A stretch of DNA of 64,000 nucleotides from Paenibacillus dendritiformis (GTDB taxonomy: Bacteria; Bacillota; Bacilli; Paenibacillales; Paenibacillaceae), in NCBI RefSeq assembly GCF_945605565.1, contig NZ_OX216966.1:3774001-3838000 (forward strand). Direction: 5' to 3'. The notes beneath the pieces are model-generated. The model made no database searches, was not told the origin of the DNA, and was given only the letters and a program-made list of their open reading frames with translations. Each line of letters opens with the position of its first letter. The stretch's first letter is position 1. Positions 35,841 to 44,685 of the stretch are shown one piece after another. A program made the translations under genes and the position numbers.

Positions 35841-37826
35841 TTAGACAAAGCCGGCGGCTTCTGCCGCAATCCATGCCGGCAAGCCTTTTTTCCAGCAGCG
35901 GGTTCGTGCCGGATCCAGTTGTCCCGTGTCGGCGGCCCATTGCAGCTCCGAACCGCTATACACGCCGCGCAGCATCCCGCCTTCCGCCACAATCCAGCGC
36001 TCCTCTTCCGTATTCCGCACCGGAAGATTCCAGCGCGGCGCGTAGGAAGCGTCGTAAGGATAGCGCACGGGATTATCCGCCGCCGTCAACGATGCCGCAT
36101 ACACTTGGAGATCGCTGAGCATGGCGAGCAGCGATGCGGCGTCTCCGCGGCGGAACATTTCTTCTTCGCCAGCATAGAGCGATTTGTTGCGCACAGTTAG
36201 GCGCAATTCAGGCAGTCCGGCCAGCGGGAGAATGGCTCGCGCCCGCTTGCAGTAGAGCGTATCGTTGCAGATACTAACGGCCCGACCCGTGATGGCCAAG
36301 CCGTATTTCCACGGGGTTCCCGGTTCGGTCTTGCGGAACGCCAACACCGGTTCTGTGCCGGATATGCGGAAATACTCGCGGACAAGCCGTTCTTTCTCTT
36401 CGTCCATATCGTAATCATTCAATTTGTCAAAAAAAGAATGCGCGCGGCAAACCGCTGCAATGAACTCCTCATCCAGCGGCGGAGAAGTATCGTCAGGGTA
36501 GACGGCAGCGATCGGAGCGTCAAGTCCGGCCAACTGGGGCAGGGCTTTAATTTTCTTAAGCATGTCAAGCCATTCCGCTCCGTCGATCGGACTGCCGTTG
36601 ACGGAATACGTTTCTTCATCATCCAGAACCAAATTATCCTTATTGGGCACAAACTCCAACTCGACTTGACGGAGCCGGTACCAAGGGATAAAAGCGCAGC
36701 CTTCAGCCAGCCCTTTCCAATAAAACCCCTGATCGGTGAATACGACGCCATTTTTTCCTTTGCTGATAAGCGCAAAATCAAAATACGCCCAGACGGGCCA
36801 GTCCGCAGGAAGCGGATAATTTCTCCGTAAGCGCTCATGAATTTTATCCGGCAATGTCTTCTTATAAATGGCATCGCCGCCGTACGGCTGCAAGACTTGC
36901 AATATCGCCTGCCGCAGGGATACGGCTTCCTCCGGACGGTCTCCTGAACCCGTCGAATGCGGCGTCTCCGCTTCTTGACACATAGCGGCCAACTGCGGCA
37001 GATCACGTATATCGATGAGCAGGTCAATCCATTCCGCATGCTTGAGCGGACTGCCGAACAAGTTGATCTCGTTCCCGGCCACACGCAGCCTCGTATCATC
37101 GGAGGGCTCCCGGGCCGGGGGGGTGAACTGCCGCCAGGACAGGAAGTTGATCGTGATGACCTTCCAGTACATACCTTCTTCGGTGAATGCGATCCCGCCC
37201 TTGCCTTTGCCGAAAATCGTGAAATCAAAAAAAGCGAGCACGGTCTCGTCCCGCGGGATATTGCATCTGATACGAACGGGATCCAGCAAATCATCGGGAA
37301 TCGGGTGAAGATAGACTTTATTCCGGCGATAAGTCTGGCAGACGCGAAGCAGCGCTTCATGCAGCGTCTCCTTGTTCTGCGCGTCGCTTCGCTCCTTCTC
37401 ATGCTCCGAAGCTTCCTGCGAAGCGAACTCGAGCGCCGTCTCCCGAAGCCGGGTCACTAACGCTGTCAGCTGCTCGCCGGGTATAGGCGAGGAGGACAGG
37501 CCGAGCTGGAGAATCGAATCGAGAACCAGGTTTTTCTTTTGAATTTCAATCGTTTTGAGCTTTGCGATTTTTGTCCACGGGATGAACGTTTTGGTCCATA
37601 CTTCTTTGCAATAGAGCCCGCTTGCGCCGATGGCGATCCCGTCCTTGCCGTATCCGAAAATCGTGAAATCGTAAAAAGCGATCAGCCGCTCGTCATCCGG
37701 CACGGCGAATTTTTCCTTTACTCTCGCGAGAATGTGATCGGGGATCTCTTCGGGATAACATTTATCTCCCTTATAAGGGGAACAAGCTTCTCTTATTGCT
37801 TGAATGAATGCTGTAGAATGCTCCAA
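35841..37826 (-). CDS. Protein with four PH-like repeats and a C-terminal GYF_2 domain
   Basis: A 661-residue soluble protein. Four related units of about 145 residues each contain an FDF-type strand, a GK-G-I/V-x-F/I-T turn, G-x-Y-W/C-K and a W/L-x-x-L edge: FYDFTIFGYGKDGIAI (about 51), FFDFTIFGKGKGGIAF (198), YFDFALISKGKNGVVF (345), and a more diverged one near 494 (PWKYGLAITG). This pattern resembles bacterial PH-like domains. The last 55 residues (RWIVAEGGMLRGVYSGSELQ to PAWIAAEAAGFV) match a GYF_2/DUF4339 domain. No signal peptide or membrane segment is present. It lies between the TPR protein and the AAA ATPase, probably in one operon, and may be an adaptor. The PH-like assignment is by eye. 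Confidence 0.75.
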   Translation of the reverse strand: MEHSTAFIQAIREACSPYKGDKCYPEEIPDHILARVKEKFAVPDDERLIAFYDFTIFGYGKDGIAIGASGLYCKEVWTKTFIPWTKIAKLKTIEIQKKNLVLDSILQLGLSSSPIPGEQLTALVTRLRETALEFASQEASEHEKERSDAQNKETLHEALLRVCQTYRRNKVYLHPIPDDLLDPVRIRCNIPRDETVLAFFDFTIFGKGKGGIAFTEEGMYWKVITINFLSWRQFTPPAREPSDDTRLRVAGNEINLFGSPLKHAEWIDLLIDIRDLPQLAAMCQEAETPHSTGSGDRPEEAVSLRQAILQVLQPYGGDAIYKKTLPDKIHERLRRNYPLPADWPVWAYFDFALISKGKNGVVFTDQGFYWKGLAEGCAFIPWYRLRQVELEFVPNKDNLVLDDEETYSVNGSPIDGAEWLDMLKKIKALPQLAGLDAPIAAVYPDDTSPPLDEEFIAAVCRAHSFFDKLNDYDMDEEKERLVREYFRISGTEPVLAFRKTEPGTPWKYGLAITGRAVSICNDTLYCKRARAILPLAGLPELRLTVRNKSLYAGEEEMFRRGDAASLLAMLSDLQVYAASLTAADNPVRYPYDASYAPRWNLPVRNTEEERWIVAEGGMLRGVYSGSELQWAADTGQLDPARTRCWKKGLPAWIAAEAAGFV

Positions 37827-37879
37827 AGATACTGCGACTCCTTTCCTGCAATCCTTGCACCGAATCTAGTAAACCTTTC

Positions 37880-39085
37880 TTATTTCCGTCTTGTAAACAA
37901 TTGCCCGATAAGATAAAAAGGCGCGACAATTAAAAATAGTAAAATCCAGTACGGATAGTGGATCAAGCAGCGATACAACCATCTTCGAACCGGAGCGGAA
38001 TACAGCTTGATCCGATTCATCTGGGATATCGTATCCCGCCAGGATTGAATATGGACGTTCCCCGGGAACAATGTGTCCAGCTTGCGGAAATGCCGCTGGG
38101 CCGACAAGTACTGCTTGTCGTCATACAGCAGCTTCCCATAGGTGACCTGCATCTCCAAGTCGGTGGGCTCCAGCTTCAAATAGGTTCTAAGTTCCTTCAA
38201 CGGCCGGGCGCCGTAGGCCAGGTGGATATGAGCGGCCTGCCGCCAATGGTCAGCTACTGCAGGATGTATCCGGCAAATGGCCTTCCAATATTGTTTTTTG
38301 GCGTTGTAATACGATTCGGCATTTTGACGGTAGGCATCGATCTTTTGTTCCACCGTGAGCGCATCCGAGTAATTCGGAGCCAACATCAGCGCCATCTCGC
38401 AATGAGACTGGGCAGAGCCCAAGTCGCCATGCATCATGTAATAACAAGCAAGGCGAACATGAATGTTGATATGCTCCGGATCGAGGAGGATGCCCTCCTT
38501 CAGATGTTCGAATTCCTTTTCCGGAATGCGCAGCGCTTCATAGCACAGGGAGATCAGAAAATGGGATTCGGAATCGGGCTCCAGCCGGAGCGCCTCATGC
38601 AGCATCGCGATGGCCTTGTTCACTTGGGTCTCGTATTCCGGCCGGAACTTGCGGCCGAACCGTCGGAAGGCCCGATGACGATCCAGGCCTTGATACCATA
38701 CTCTTGCCAGCCATTTTCGATAATAAGGGGATTCCGGGTTCAACTCGACACATTGCTCGAAATAGTTTGCCGCCTGTCCGAAGTCACCTGTCTCATAGCA
38801 AAGCATGCCCATCAGATCCAAGCCCGCTTCCGCGCCTGGATGAGCAGCGAGCAGCTCGCGCGCCGAATTCTCCGCTTCTTCGTACCGCTCCATTCGGAGA
38901 TAACATAAGGACATCAGATACAATGCACCTTCGTGCTGGGGAAAATAGCGCAGCATCTCGACAGCGCTTGCGATCGCTTCCTCGTGTCTGCCTGCATTCG
39001 TCAAGTCGTCCGTTTTCAAGTATAACTGTTTCTCCAGCTCCCAATCATCCAGTTCTATTGTTTCGCTTTCTGTTGTCTCGCTCAT
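37880..39085 (-). CDS. TPR-repeat protein with a C-terminal membrane anchor
   Basis: A 401-residue protein. From about 15 to 350 it is built of tetratricopeptide-like helix pairs: HEEAIASAVEMLRYFPQHEG, then ALYLMSLCYLRMERYEEAEN, GDFGQAANYFEQCVELNPES, and AIAMLHEALRLEPDSESHFL. The C-terminus has one hydrophobic helix (YWILLFLIVAPFYLIGQL) followed by TRRK, so it is tail-anchored with the TPR part in the cytosol. GGAGAAGG precedes the start. It is the first gene of the unit with the PH-like repeat protein and the AAA ATPase, and may recruit them to the membrane. The region 39086-39379, facing the divergent methyltransferase gene, shows no other gene. Confidence 0.85.
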   Translation of the reverse strand: MSETTESETIELDDWELEKQLYLKTDDLTNAGRHEEAIASAVEMLRYFPQHEGALYLMSLCYLRMERYEEAENSARELLAAHPGAEAGLDLMGMLCYETGDFGQAANYFEQCVELNPESPYYRKWLARVWYQGLDRHRAFRRFGRKFRPEYETQVNKAIAMLHEALRLEPDSESHFLISLCYEALRIPEKEFEHLKEGILLDPEHINIHVRLACYYMMHGDLGSAQSHCEMALMLAPNYSDALTVEQKIDAYRQNAESYYNAKKQYWKAICRIHPAVADHWRQAAHIHLAYGARPLKELRTYLKLEPTDLEMQVTYGKLLYDDKQYLSAQRHFRKLDTLFPGNVHIQSWRDTISQMNRIKLYSAPVRRWLYRCLIHYPYWILLFLIVAPFYLIGQLFTRRK

Positions 39086-39379
39086 TCATCATCCTTCTCC
39101 TGTCGGCATCTCTATGTAATCCTCTTCGTCCGCGCTCATAGCCCGTGCATTTTTGCGAACGGGACCGGATGAGCACACTTTACATCTTTCGGCAAAATAT
39201 GCGAGGATACCTGCTTCCCGAATAAATTAGCGGAGATCGCATCGTTTTCTAGCGGCGAGTTTATCGACGGCAGCGGCAAGTAAAAGCGCAAGATTCCGGT
39301 ATTGATTTTTCCAAAAGGGATGGTAGACTTGATGTACTTTTGAAATGGGCAGGTTCAATTTGTATCCGGAGGTGTTCAC

Positions 39380-40168
39380 ATGTACCCGAAACTGGAAGAT
39401 CCAAGGAATCACCAGGAATGGCTTCCGCCACACGCCTTCGCTTGGTACGCTCAAATCGCGGCTTTATCCGGCGCATATGCGTATTCATGGAATTCGACGA
39501 TAACGGAGCCGAATGCCGAAGTTCGATTCGAGCAGGAAGTGCGGGACATGGTCCGCGATCGCATCGTGCTTGACGTAGGCTGCGGCCACGGGGAATTCAC
39601 GGTGCGATGGGCTTCGATCGTGAAGCGAATCATCGGCTTGGATGTGACGAGCGGCTTCATCACGGCGGGTAGGAAGCAGCCTCCGTCCAATGTAACCTTC
39701 GTCACCGCCAATACGAAGGAACGGCTTCCGTTCGCGGACGGGGAATTCGATTGCGCCTACAACCGCAGAGGTCCGACCTCATGCTATCAGCATATTGCCC
39801 GGGTCGTGAAGCCCGGCGGGCGCATTCTCGCGCTCCATCCGGGCGATCGGCTGTCGATGGAGCTTCCGCGTTTGTTCCCAGGATTTTTCGAGCCTGCGCC
39901 GGACGGAACCCCTATATTGGATCGCCTCGCGGATAGACTGGAGCAGGGAGGGCTGAAGCAGGTTGAGATCGAGACCGTCACCAGCGTTCAATATTTGCAT
40001 GAGCCGATGGACGTGATCCGCATCCGCTGCTTCGGACAATCGCCTGCGCTCATCGCGAAGATTATCGATGAGTCTTTGTCCGGCATTGAAGCGATCTTTC
40101 ACAGCCATGCCACGGTTGAGGGGTTGCCGGCAACCTATGAACATTATCTGGTACGAGCCGTCATCTAA
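39380..40168 (+). CDS. Class I SAM-dependent methyltransferase
   Basis: A 262-residue cytosolic methyltransferase. Motif I is VLDVGCGHGEFTVRWAS (near 57-73), the acidic loop is IIGLDVTSGFI, motif IV is LPFADGEFDCAYNRRGPTS, and the post-motif is VKPGGRILALHPGD. The substrate is unknown; the fold is of the UbiE/rRNA methyltransferase type. GGAGGTG lies 6 nt before the ATG. An APH-like kinase gene follows after 18 nt and may be co-transcribed. Confidence 0.88.
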   Translation: MYPKLEDPRNHQEWLPPHAFAWYAQIAALSGAYAYSWNSTITEPNAEVRFEQEVRDMVRDRIVLDVGCGHGEFTVRWASIVKRIIGLDVTSGFITAGRKQPPSNVTFVTANTKERLPFADGEFDCAYNRRGPTSCYQHIARVVKPGGRILALHPGDRLSMELPRLFPGFFEPAPDGTPILDRLADRLEQGGLKQVEIETVTSVQYLHEPMDVIRIRCFGQSPALIAKIIDESLSGIEAIFHSHATVEGLPATYEHYLVRAVI

Positions 40169-40186
40169 CGGCGGAAGGGGTTGGAG

Positions 40187-41071
40187 ATGAGCACAGACAC
40201 GATAATCAGGTTCGCAGCTTATCCGGAAGCGTTACAGGCGTATTGCAGAGGAGCGGCTGTTACGGTTGTGAAGGACAAGCCCCGCTCCGCCGTGTATCGG
40301 ATGGATCGCGCGGACGATGCTTTTTATGTGAAGGTGACCGCAGCGGGTCAGATGGTGAACGAAGCGCGGATGACGGCCCATCTGTCGAAGCTCGGCGCCT
40401 GTCCGAACGTAAGAATGTATAGGATCGACGATTACCGGGATTATCTCATCACGGATCGAATCGTCGGCACGGATGCGGCCAGTTCCGAATATATCGCCGA
40501 GCCATCCCGCTTGTGCGACGTCTTTGCCGACAGCTTGTCCTATTTCCATCGGCTTCCCGGCACGGACTGTCCCTGCACGAACGGGTTAGAGGAGATGGTC
40601 AGCCGGGCGGAGGAGAACTATCGGAGCGGCAGGGCGGAGTTGAGCCTGCTCCGTTACGCGGGTTATACGAGCGGCGATGCCGCTTATAAGGATATGATCG
40701 CTCTATTCCGCGGCGTATCCGGCTATGGGGAACGGACACTCATCCACGGCGATTACTGCCTGCCGAATCTGATGCTGCACCAATTCGAGCGGAGCGGTTA
40801 CATCGATGTGGGCTACGGCGGATGGGGCGATCCGCATTATGATCTGTTCTGGGCGCTGTGGTCGCTGCAATTCAACCTGGGGAGCGACCGCTATGCGGAA
40901 CGCTTCATCGTGGCCTATGGAAGAGAACGGGTAGACGAAGATCGGCTGCGGCTGTGCGGACTCGTGTCCGTGTTCAACGGCTTCCGCGGGCAAGACTATT
41001 ACGAACGGCAAGAACGGAAGCCGGACGGAGGAGGCGAGCGGATTGGGGACCGTCGTGACGAAGTATTTTGA
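40187..41071 (+). CDS. Aminoglycoside phosphotransferase family (APH) kinase
   Basis: A 294-residue protein-kinase-like phosphotransferase. Visible motifs are the P-loop strand with Lys (DAFYVKVTAAGQ), the Brenner motif HGDYCLPNLML with catalytic Asp, and IDVGYGGWGDPHYDLFWALW in place of IDLGRxGxAD, keeping the metal-binding Asp. The overall pattern is closest to APH(3') enzymes, but the changed activation segment argues against calling it an antibiotic-resistance gene. ATG 40187 follows GGAAGGGG by 6 nt. Its 3' end overlaps the glycosylase gene by 29 nt; the last 20 residues are low-complexity and may reflect drift. Confidence 0.8.
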   Translation: MSTDTIIRFAAYPEALQAYCRGAAVTVVKDKPRSAVYRMDRADDAFYVKVTAAGQMVNEARMTAHLSKLGACPNVRMYRIDDYRDYLITDRIVGTDAASSEYIAEPSRLCDVFADSLSYFHRLPGTDCPCTNGLEEMVSRAEENYRSGRAELSLLRYAGYTSGDAAYKDMIALFRGVSGYGERTLIHGDYCLPNLMLHQFERSGYIDVGYGGWGDPHYDLFWALWSLQFNLGSDRYAERFIVAYGRERVDEDRLRLCGLVSVFNGFRGQDYYERQERKPDGGGERIGDRRDEVF

Positions 41072-41660
41072 TTATGGGGAGCGGGAAATTAATTACTTGC
41101 GAAGCGCCGATGCGGCGCTTGGGGCTGCGATGGCGCGGCTCGGCCGGGTGGAGCGGGTCATAATGCCCGATCCGTTCGCCGCGCTCGTTCACGCCATCGT
41201 GGGACAGCTCATCTCCGTGAAGGCGGCCAACACCGTCTGGGAGCGGATGCAGGAGCGGCTGGGGGATATCTCTCCCCGGAATCTCGCAGCGCAGCCGGCT
41301 GAACGGATTCAAGGCTGCGGCATGCCAATGACGAAGGCGGAGCGCATTCGGGAGATTGCCCGGCTGGTCGCGAATGGCGAATTCGACCTGCAGGAGCTGC
41401 ATCGCTTATCCGATGCGGAGGCAGCCGCCCGCTTAATGACGCTTCCCGGAGTCGGGAAGTGGACGGCGGAGATGCTGCTTATCCACGCATTGGAGCGGCC
41501 GGACGTCGTGAGCTGGGGCGATATCGCTATTCGCCGCGGCATGATGGCCTTATACGGACTGGACGCCATGACGAAGGCGCAGTTCGATCAGTACCGGAAG
41601 ACCTATTCGCCGTATGGCTCGGTCGCATCCATTTACTTGTGGGCCTTGTCTTTCGAATAA
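41043..41660 (+). CDS. DNA-3-methyladenine glycosylase (AlkA-like, HhH-GPD)
   Basis: A 205-residue base-excision glycosylase that removes alkylated purines. The helix-hairpin-helix is LPGVGKWTAEMLLIHALERP, followed by the catalytic Asp in VVSWGDIAIRRGMMALYGL. The N-terminal AlkA domain is absent, as is usual in short bacterial forms. TTG 41043 has AGGAGG 8 nt upstream. It is followed by another alkylation-repair gene (75-bp gap), with four more on the opposite strand beyond a shared terminator. Confidence 0.92.
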   Translation: MGTVVTKYFDYGEREINYLRSADAALGAAMARLGRVERVIMPDPFAALVHAIVGQLISVKAANTVWERMQERLGDISPRNLAAQPAERIQGCGMPMTKAERIREIARLVANGEFDLQELHRLSDAEAAARLMTLPGVGKWTAEMLLIHALERPDVVSWGDIAIRRGMMALYGLDAMTKAQFDQYRKTYSPYGSVASIYLWALSFE

Positions 41661-41735
41661 GAGGCTCGGGACATGGCTGGTCGGCGAGCGGGAACGAGGC
41701 GGACGTCACGACAAGCAAGCGGGAGGAGACTAGAT

Positions 41736-42419
41736 ATGGACACCACGATTCGAGCACAGATTATGGCGCTGGCGGATGAGAAATACCGGCAATTTTCCGC
41801 CTCCCTGATTCCGAATATCAATAATGTCGTCGGGGTGCGGCTGCCGGAGCTGCGCAAGCTCGCCCGGAATATAGCGAAGAGCGACTGGCGGGCTTATCTC
41901 GCGCAGGCGGACAGCGATTATTTCGAGGAAGTGATGCTGCAGGGCATGGTGATTGGCAGCGCCAAGGCGGACGTGGAGGAGATTCTGCATCACGTCGCCG
42001 CATTTGTTCCCAAAATCGACAACTGGTCCGTATGCGACAGCTTCTGCTCGGGGCTAAAAATCGCCTCATCGCATCAAGAGCAGGTCTGGGAGTTCATCCA
42101 GCCTTACCTCGAATCGGACCAGGAATACGACATTCGCTTCGGCGTCGTCATGCTCCTGAATTATTACATCGATGAACCTTATATTCACCATGTGCTGGAG
42201 CGGCTGGATCGGATTAAGCACGAGGGCTACTACGTCAAGATGGCGGTAGCCTGGGCCGTGTCCATCTGCTTCGTGAAGCTGCCGGACATCACAATGGACT
42301 ATTTGCGCAGCAATTCGCTCGACGACTTCACCTACAATAAAGCGCTGCAAAAGATTACGGAGTCATACCGCGTCGCTCCGGAGACGAAAGCGCTGATTCG
42401 AAGCATGAAGCGGAAATAA
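41736..42419 (+). CDS. DNA alkylation repair protein (AlkD-like HEAT-repeat glycosylase)
   Basis: A 227-residue all-helical protein of the AlkC/AlkD type, which excises bulky or positively charged alkyl bases without base flipping. The family N-terminus NVVGVRLPELRKLARNIAK and the core VPKIDNWSVCDSFCSG, RFGVVMLLNYYIDE and YYVKMAVAWAVSICFVK are well conserved; the W and D residues lie at the expected DNA-contact positions. The start ATG follows GGGAGGAGA by 8 nt. Confidence 0.93.
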   Translation: MDTTIRAQIMALADEKYRQFSASLIPNINNVVGVRLPELRKLARNIAKSDWRAYLAQADSDYFEEVMLQGMVIGSAKADVEEILHHVAAFVPKIDNWSVCDSFCSGLKIASSHQEQVWEFIQPYLESDQEYDIRFGVVMLLNYYIDEPYIHHVLERLDRIKHEGYYVKMAVAWAVSICFVKLPDITMDYLRSNSLDDFTYNKALQKITESYRVAPETKALIRSMKRK

Positions 42420-42498
42420 GGAGTTGAGCCTCGGTGCGGGCGCTTCTCGAAAGCGGCAAATCGCCGGCAGAGGAGAGGTGCTTGCGCTTGCGCAACGC

Positions 42499-42556
42499 GA
42501 AGAAGCAGAGCCATTGCGGCAAACATGCCGAAGCGGCTCTGCTTCTTCGATTTTTT
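42499..42556. terminator. Bidirectional terminator between convergent repair genes
   Basis: GAAGAAGCAGAGCC (42499-42512) pairs with GGCTCTGCTTCTTC (42535-42548), followed by ATTTTTT on the plus strand. It separates the plus-strand AlkA/AlkD genes from the minus-strand repair genes. Confidence 0.85.
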
Positions 42557-42596
42557 ACCCCGGGTATGTCTCCGGACTCCACCACTACATAGAGCG

Positions 42597-43415
42597 TCAA
42601 GGCTCGAATCCCGCCTGGCTGATGAACAGCTCTTCCTCGGAGAAATGCCGCCGCAGCCGGTCATAGACGATGCGATAGGCGGAGGGATGATACCATTCCT
42701 CCAGTCCCAGCTGCTGGTACAACCCTCGAATGTTCAATTGGCCTGTTCTTTTTCCGCCGCTGCCGTCGCCCATAAAATAATCGTCGATGCATACCCGGTT
42801 CACGAGCGGGCGCAGCACGGCCCCGAACGCTTCGCTGCTCGGCAGCACCGGCGCGATCGTGGCCTGGGCCGGCACGCCGGCTTCCGCCAACAGCTCGAGT
42901 GTCTTGAGCCGTGCCGGAATGGGCGGAGCTTGGGGCGAGAAGTGCTTGCGTACCTCTTCAAGGTCCGTCTCTACCGTCATGCTGACGCGAACGGCATCGC
43001 CAAGACGGACGAGCAGATCGATATCCCTGCGCACCAGCGGGCTGCGCGTCTGCACGAGCAGGAAGTCGGGCGGACACTCGGCCATAATCTCCAGCAGCGA
43101 ACGGGTAATCCGCTCCTTATGCTCGATCGGCTGATACGGATCGGTGCTGGACGACATGAAAATGGTGACAGGCCCTTTCTCCTTCGCCCGCCGGTATTCC
43201 TTCCGGAACAGCTCGGCCGCGTTCTGTTTGACATCGATCCAGCTTCCCCATTCCTCGTCGCGGAAGAGCGACACCGGCATGCGGCGCACATAGCAGTAGG
43301 AGCAGCCGAATGCGCAGCCTGTGTAAGGATTAAGCGAGTGGCTGTAGCCCGACAGGAACCCGGTACCTTTATTGAGAATTGTCTTTGGAGATTTGTAAGT
43401 GCATGCCGGCTTCAT
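42597..43415 (-). CDS. Radical SAM protein, spore photoproduct lyase-like (SplB-related)
   Basis: A 272-residue radical SAM enzyme with the cluster motif CAFGCSYCY (C-x3-C-x2-C, near 34-42). SLNPYTGC and MSSSTDPYQPIEHK match the COG1533 family, which includes spore photoproduct lyase relatives. It lacks the longer N-terminal region of true SplB, so photoproduct repair is uncertain. It is in a same-strand row with a 2OG oxygenase (12-bp gap), Ogt and AdaA, which suggests a role in the response to DNA damage. Confidence 0.85.
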   Translation of the reverse strand: MKPACTYKSPKTILNKGTGFLSGYSHSLNPYTGCAFGCSYCYVRRMPVSLFRDEEWGSWIDVKQNAAELFRKEYRRAKEKGPVTIFMSSSTDPYQPIEHKERITRSLLEIMAECPPDFLLVQTRSPLVRRDIDLLVRLGDAVRVSMTVETDLEEVRKHFSPQAPPIPARLKTLELLAEAGVPAQATIAPVLPSSEAFGAVLRPLVNRVCIDDYFMGDGSGGKRTGQLNIRGLYQQLGLEEWYHPSAYRIVYDRLRRHFSEEELFISQAGFEP

Positions 43416-43427
43416 GTCCTTCCTCCT

Positions 43428-44144
43428 TTACTTCGCATCATGGAAGATGATGCCCAGACTATATCTCGTGCCTTCCGTTACCGTGCTGACACCATGCCGA
43501 ACCGCAGTTCGATAATACCCGCGAAGGCCTTGCACCGGGCGATGATTCGTCGGGAAGACGAGCCCTTCTCCTTGCGCCAGCGACAGGGCGTGTCCCCGGC
43601 TCTGCGCCCGCGGCCGCTGCTCCACCAGCAGGAATTCGCCTCCCTTGTAATCTGTGCCCTGGCGGTTCAGCACGAATACAACCTGGAAGGGGAAGAACAC
43701 ATCGCCGTACATATCTTGGTGAAGGCAATTATAGCCGCCCGCTTCGTATTTCAGAATAAGCGGAGTAGAGCGGGTCTGGCCCGCTTCGCGGCAGCGCTCC
43801 AGGAATTCGGCCAGACGTTCCGGGTATGCTGCGGCGCCGCGCCCGAGCTGCTCCGTCCAGTCATTGGCTATGCGGGCCAGCTCCGGGTACAGCGTTTCTC
43901 TGAGCTGCTGCAGCAGCGGCGGAAGCGGAGCATCATAATACTTATATTCTCCGATTCCAAAGCGATATCTTGCCATATCAATCGTCTTGCGGAAGTTTGC
44001 TTCCTCCGTATAGGTGCCGATAATTTGCTCGCAGGCGGCCCCATCGAGCAGCGCAGGAAGCTTCGCATAGCCGTGATCGTCCAACGAACGCCGGATGGAG
44101 TTCCAATCAAGCAGGGACATCCGTTCACTCAGGCGGTCAAGCAT
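43428..44144 (-). CDS. 2OG-Fe(II) oxygenase
   Basis: A 238-residue double-stranded beta-helix dioxygenase. The iron ligands are in HQDMYGDVFFPFQ (H-x-D) and AVRHGVSTVTEGTRYSLGII (distal His, then the 2-oxoglutarate-binding Arg). The QRPRAQSRGHAL and LVFPTNHRPV segments match a bacterial oxygenase family that often lies next to adaA/ogt. Direct oxidative dealkylation as in AlkB is a tempting role, but sequence similarity to AlkB is limited. It overlaps the ogt stop by 8 bp, so the genes are coupled. Confidence 0.85.
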   Translation of the reverse strand: MLDRLSERMSLLDWNSIRRSLDDHGYAKLPALLDGAACEQIIGTYTEEANFRKTIDMARYRFGIGEYKYYDAPLPPLLQQLRETLYPELARIANDWTEQLGRGAAAYPERLAEFLERCREAGQTRSTPLILKYEAGGYNCLHQDMYGDVFFPFQVVFVLNRQGTDYKGGEFLLVEQRPRAQSRGHALSLAQGEGLVFPTNHRPVQGLRGYYRTAVRHGVSTVTEGTRYSLGIIFHDAK

Positions 44145-44685
44145 GCATCCGCGCTCCCTCTGCGGTCAGGACGTCCCGCTCCAATCGCAGCAGCTTCGCT
44201 TTCATGTCCAAGCCGCCGCGATAGCCCGTCAGAGCTCCGTCCTTGCCGATGACGCGATGGCAAGGAACGGTGATAAGGACGGGATTGGCCCCGATCGCCG
44301 CTCCGACGGCCCGTATGGCCGACGGGCGCTGAATCTGCTCGGCAAGCTCCGAGTAGGACAGCGTCTGTCCATACGGGATGCCGCAGAGCGCGCGCCAGAC
44401 CGCCAATTGAAAAGGCGTGCCCTGCAAGTCCAACGGCATGGCGAAGCTGTGCTGCTTGCCCTGCAAATAGGCGGAAAGCTCCGCCGCATAGGGCTGCAGC
44501 TTCCCGTCATCCCGCTGCAGCGGTCTGCCCGTCCAGCGGCGGCCTGCCCATTCGGCGATGGGGGCGAGCGGCTGTTCCGGAGAGCCGACATAACAGAGTC
44601 CGTCGTCTGTCGCCGCAATGATGAGATTCCACTCCTCGTACGCGGCAACGGACCAATAGATGGGTGTGTCAGCTTTCTTTTTCAT
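44137..44685 (-). CDS. ogt: Methylated-DNA--protein-cysteine S-methyltransferase
   Basis: A 182-residue suicide repair protein that takes methyl groups from O6-methylguanine. The active site PCHRVIG with acceptor Cys, the helix-turn-helix IPYGQTLSYSELAEQI, the arginine finger region RAVGAAIGANPV and the GYRGGLDMKAKLLRLE tail are all present. The start at 44685 follows AAGGAGG by 9 nt, inside the end of adaA (17-bp overlap); the longer frame upstream is antisense noise. Confidence 0.95.
   Translation of the reverse strand: MKKKADTPIYWSVAAYEEWNLIIAATDDGLCYVGSPEQPLAPIAEWAGRRWTGRPLQRDDGKLQPYAAELSAYLQGKQHSFAMPLDLQGTPFQLAVWRALCGIPYGQTLSYSELAEQIQRPSAIRAVGAAIGANPVLITVPCHRVIGKDGALTGYRGGLDMKAKLLRLERDVLTAEGARMHA

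Noticed and set aside
40187..41071. APH-like protein as an aminoglycoside-resistance gene
   Set aside because: The activation segment differs from APH(3') enzymes, and no mobile element or resistance context is present.
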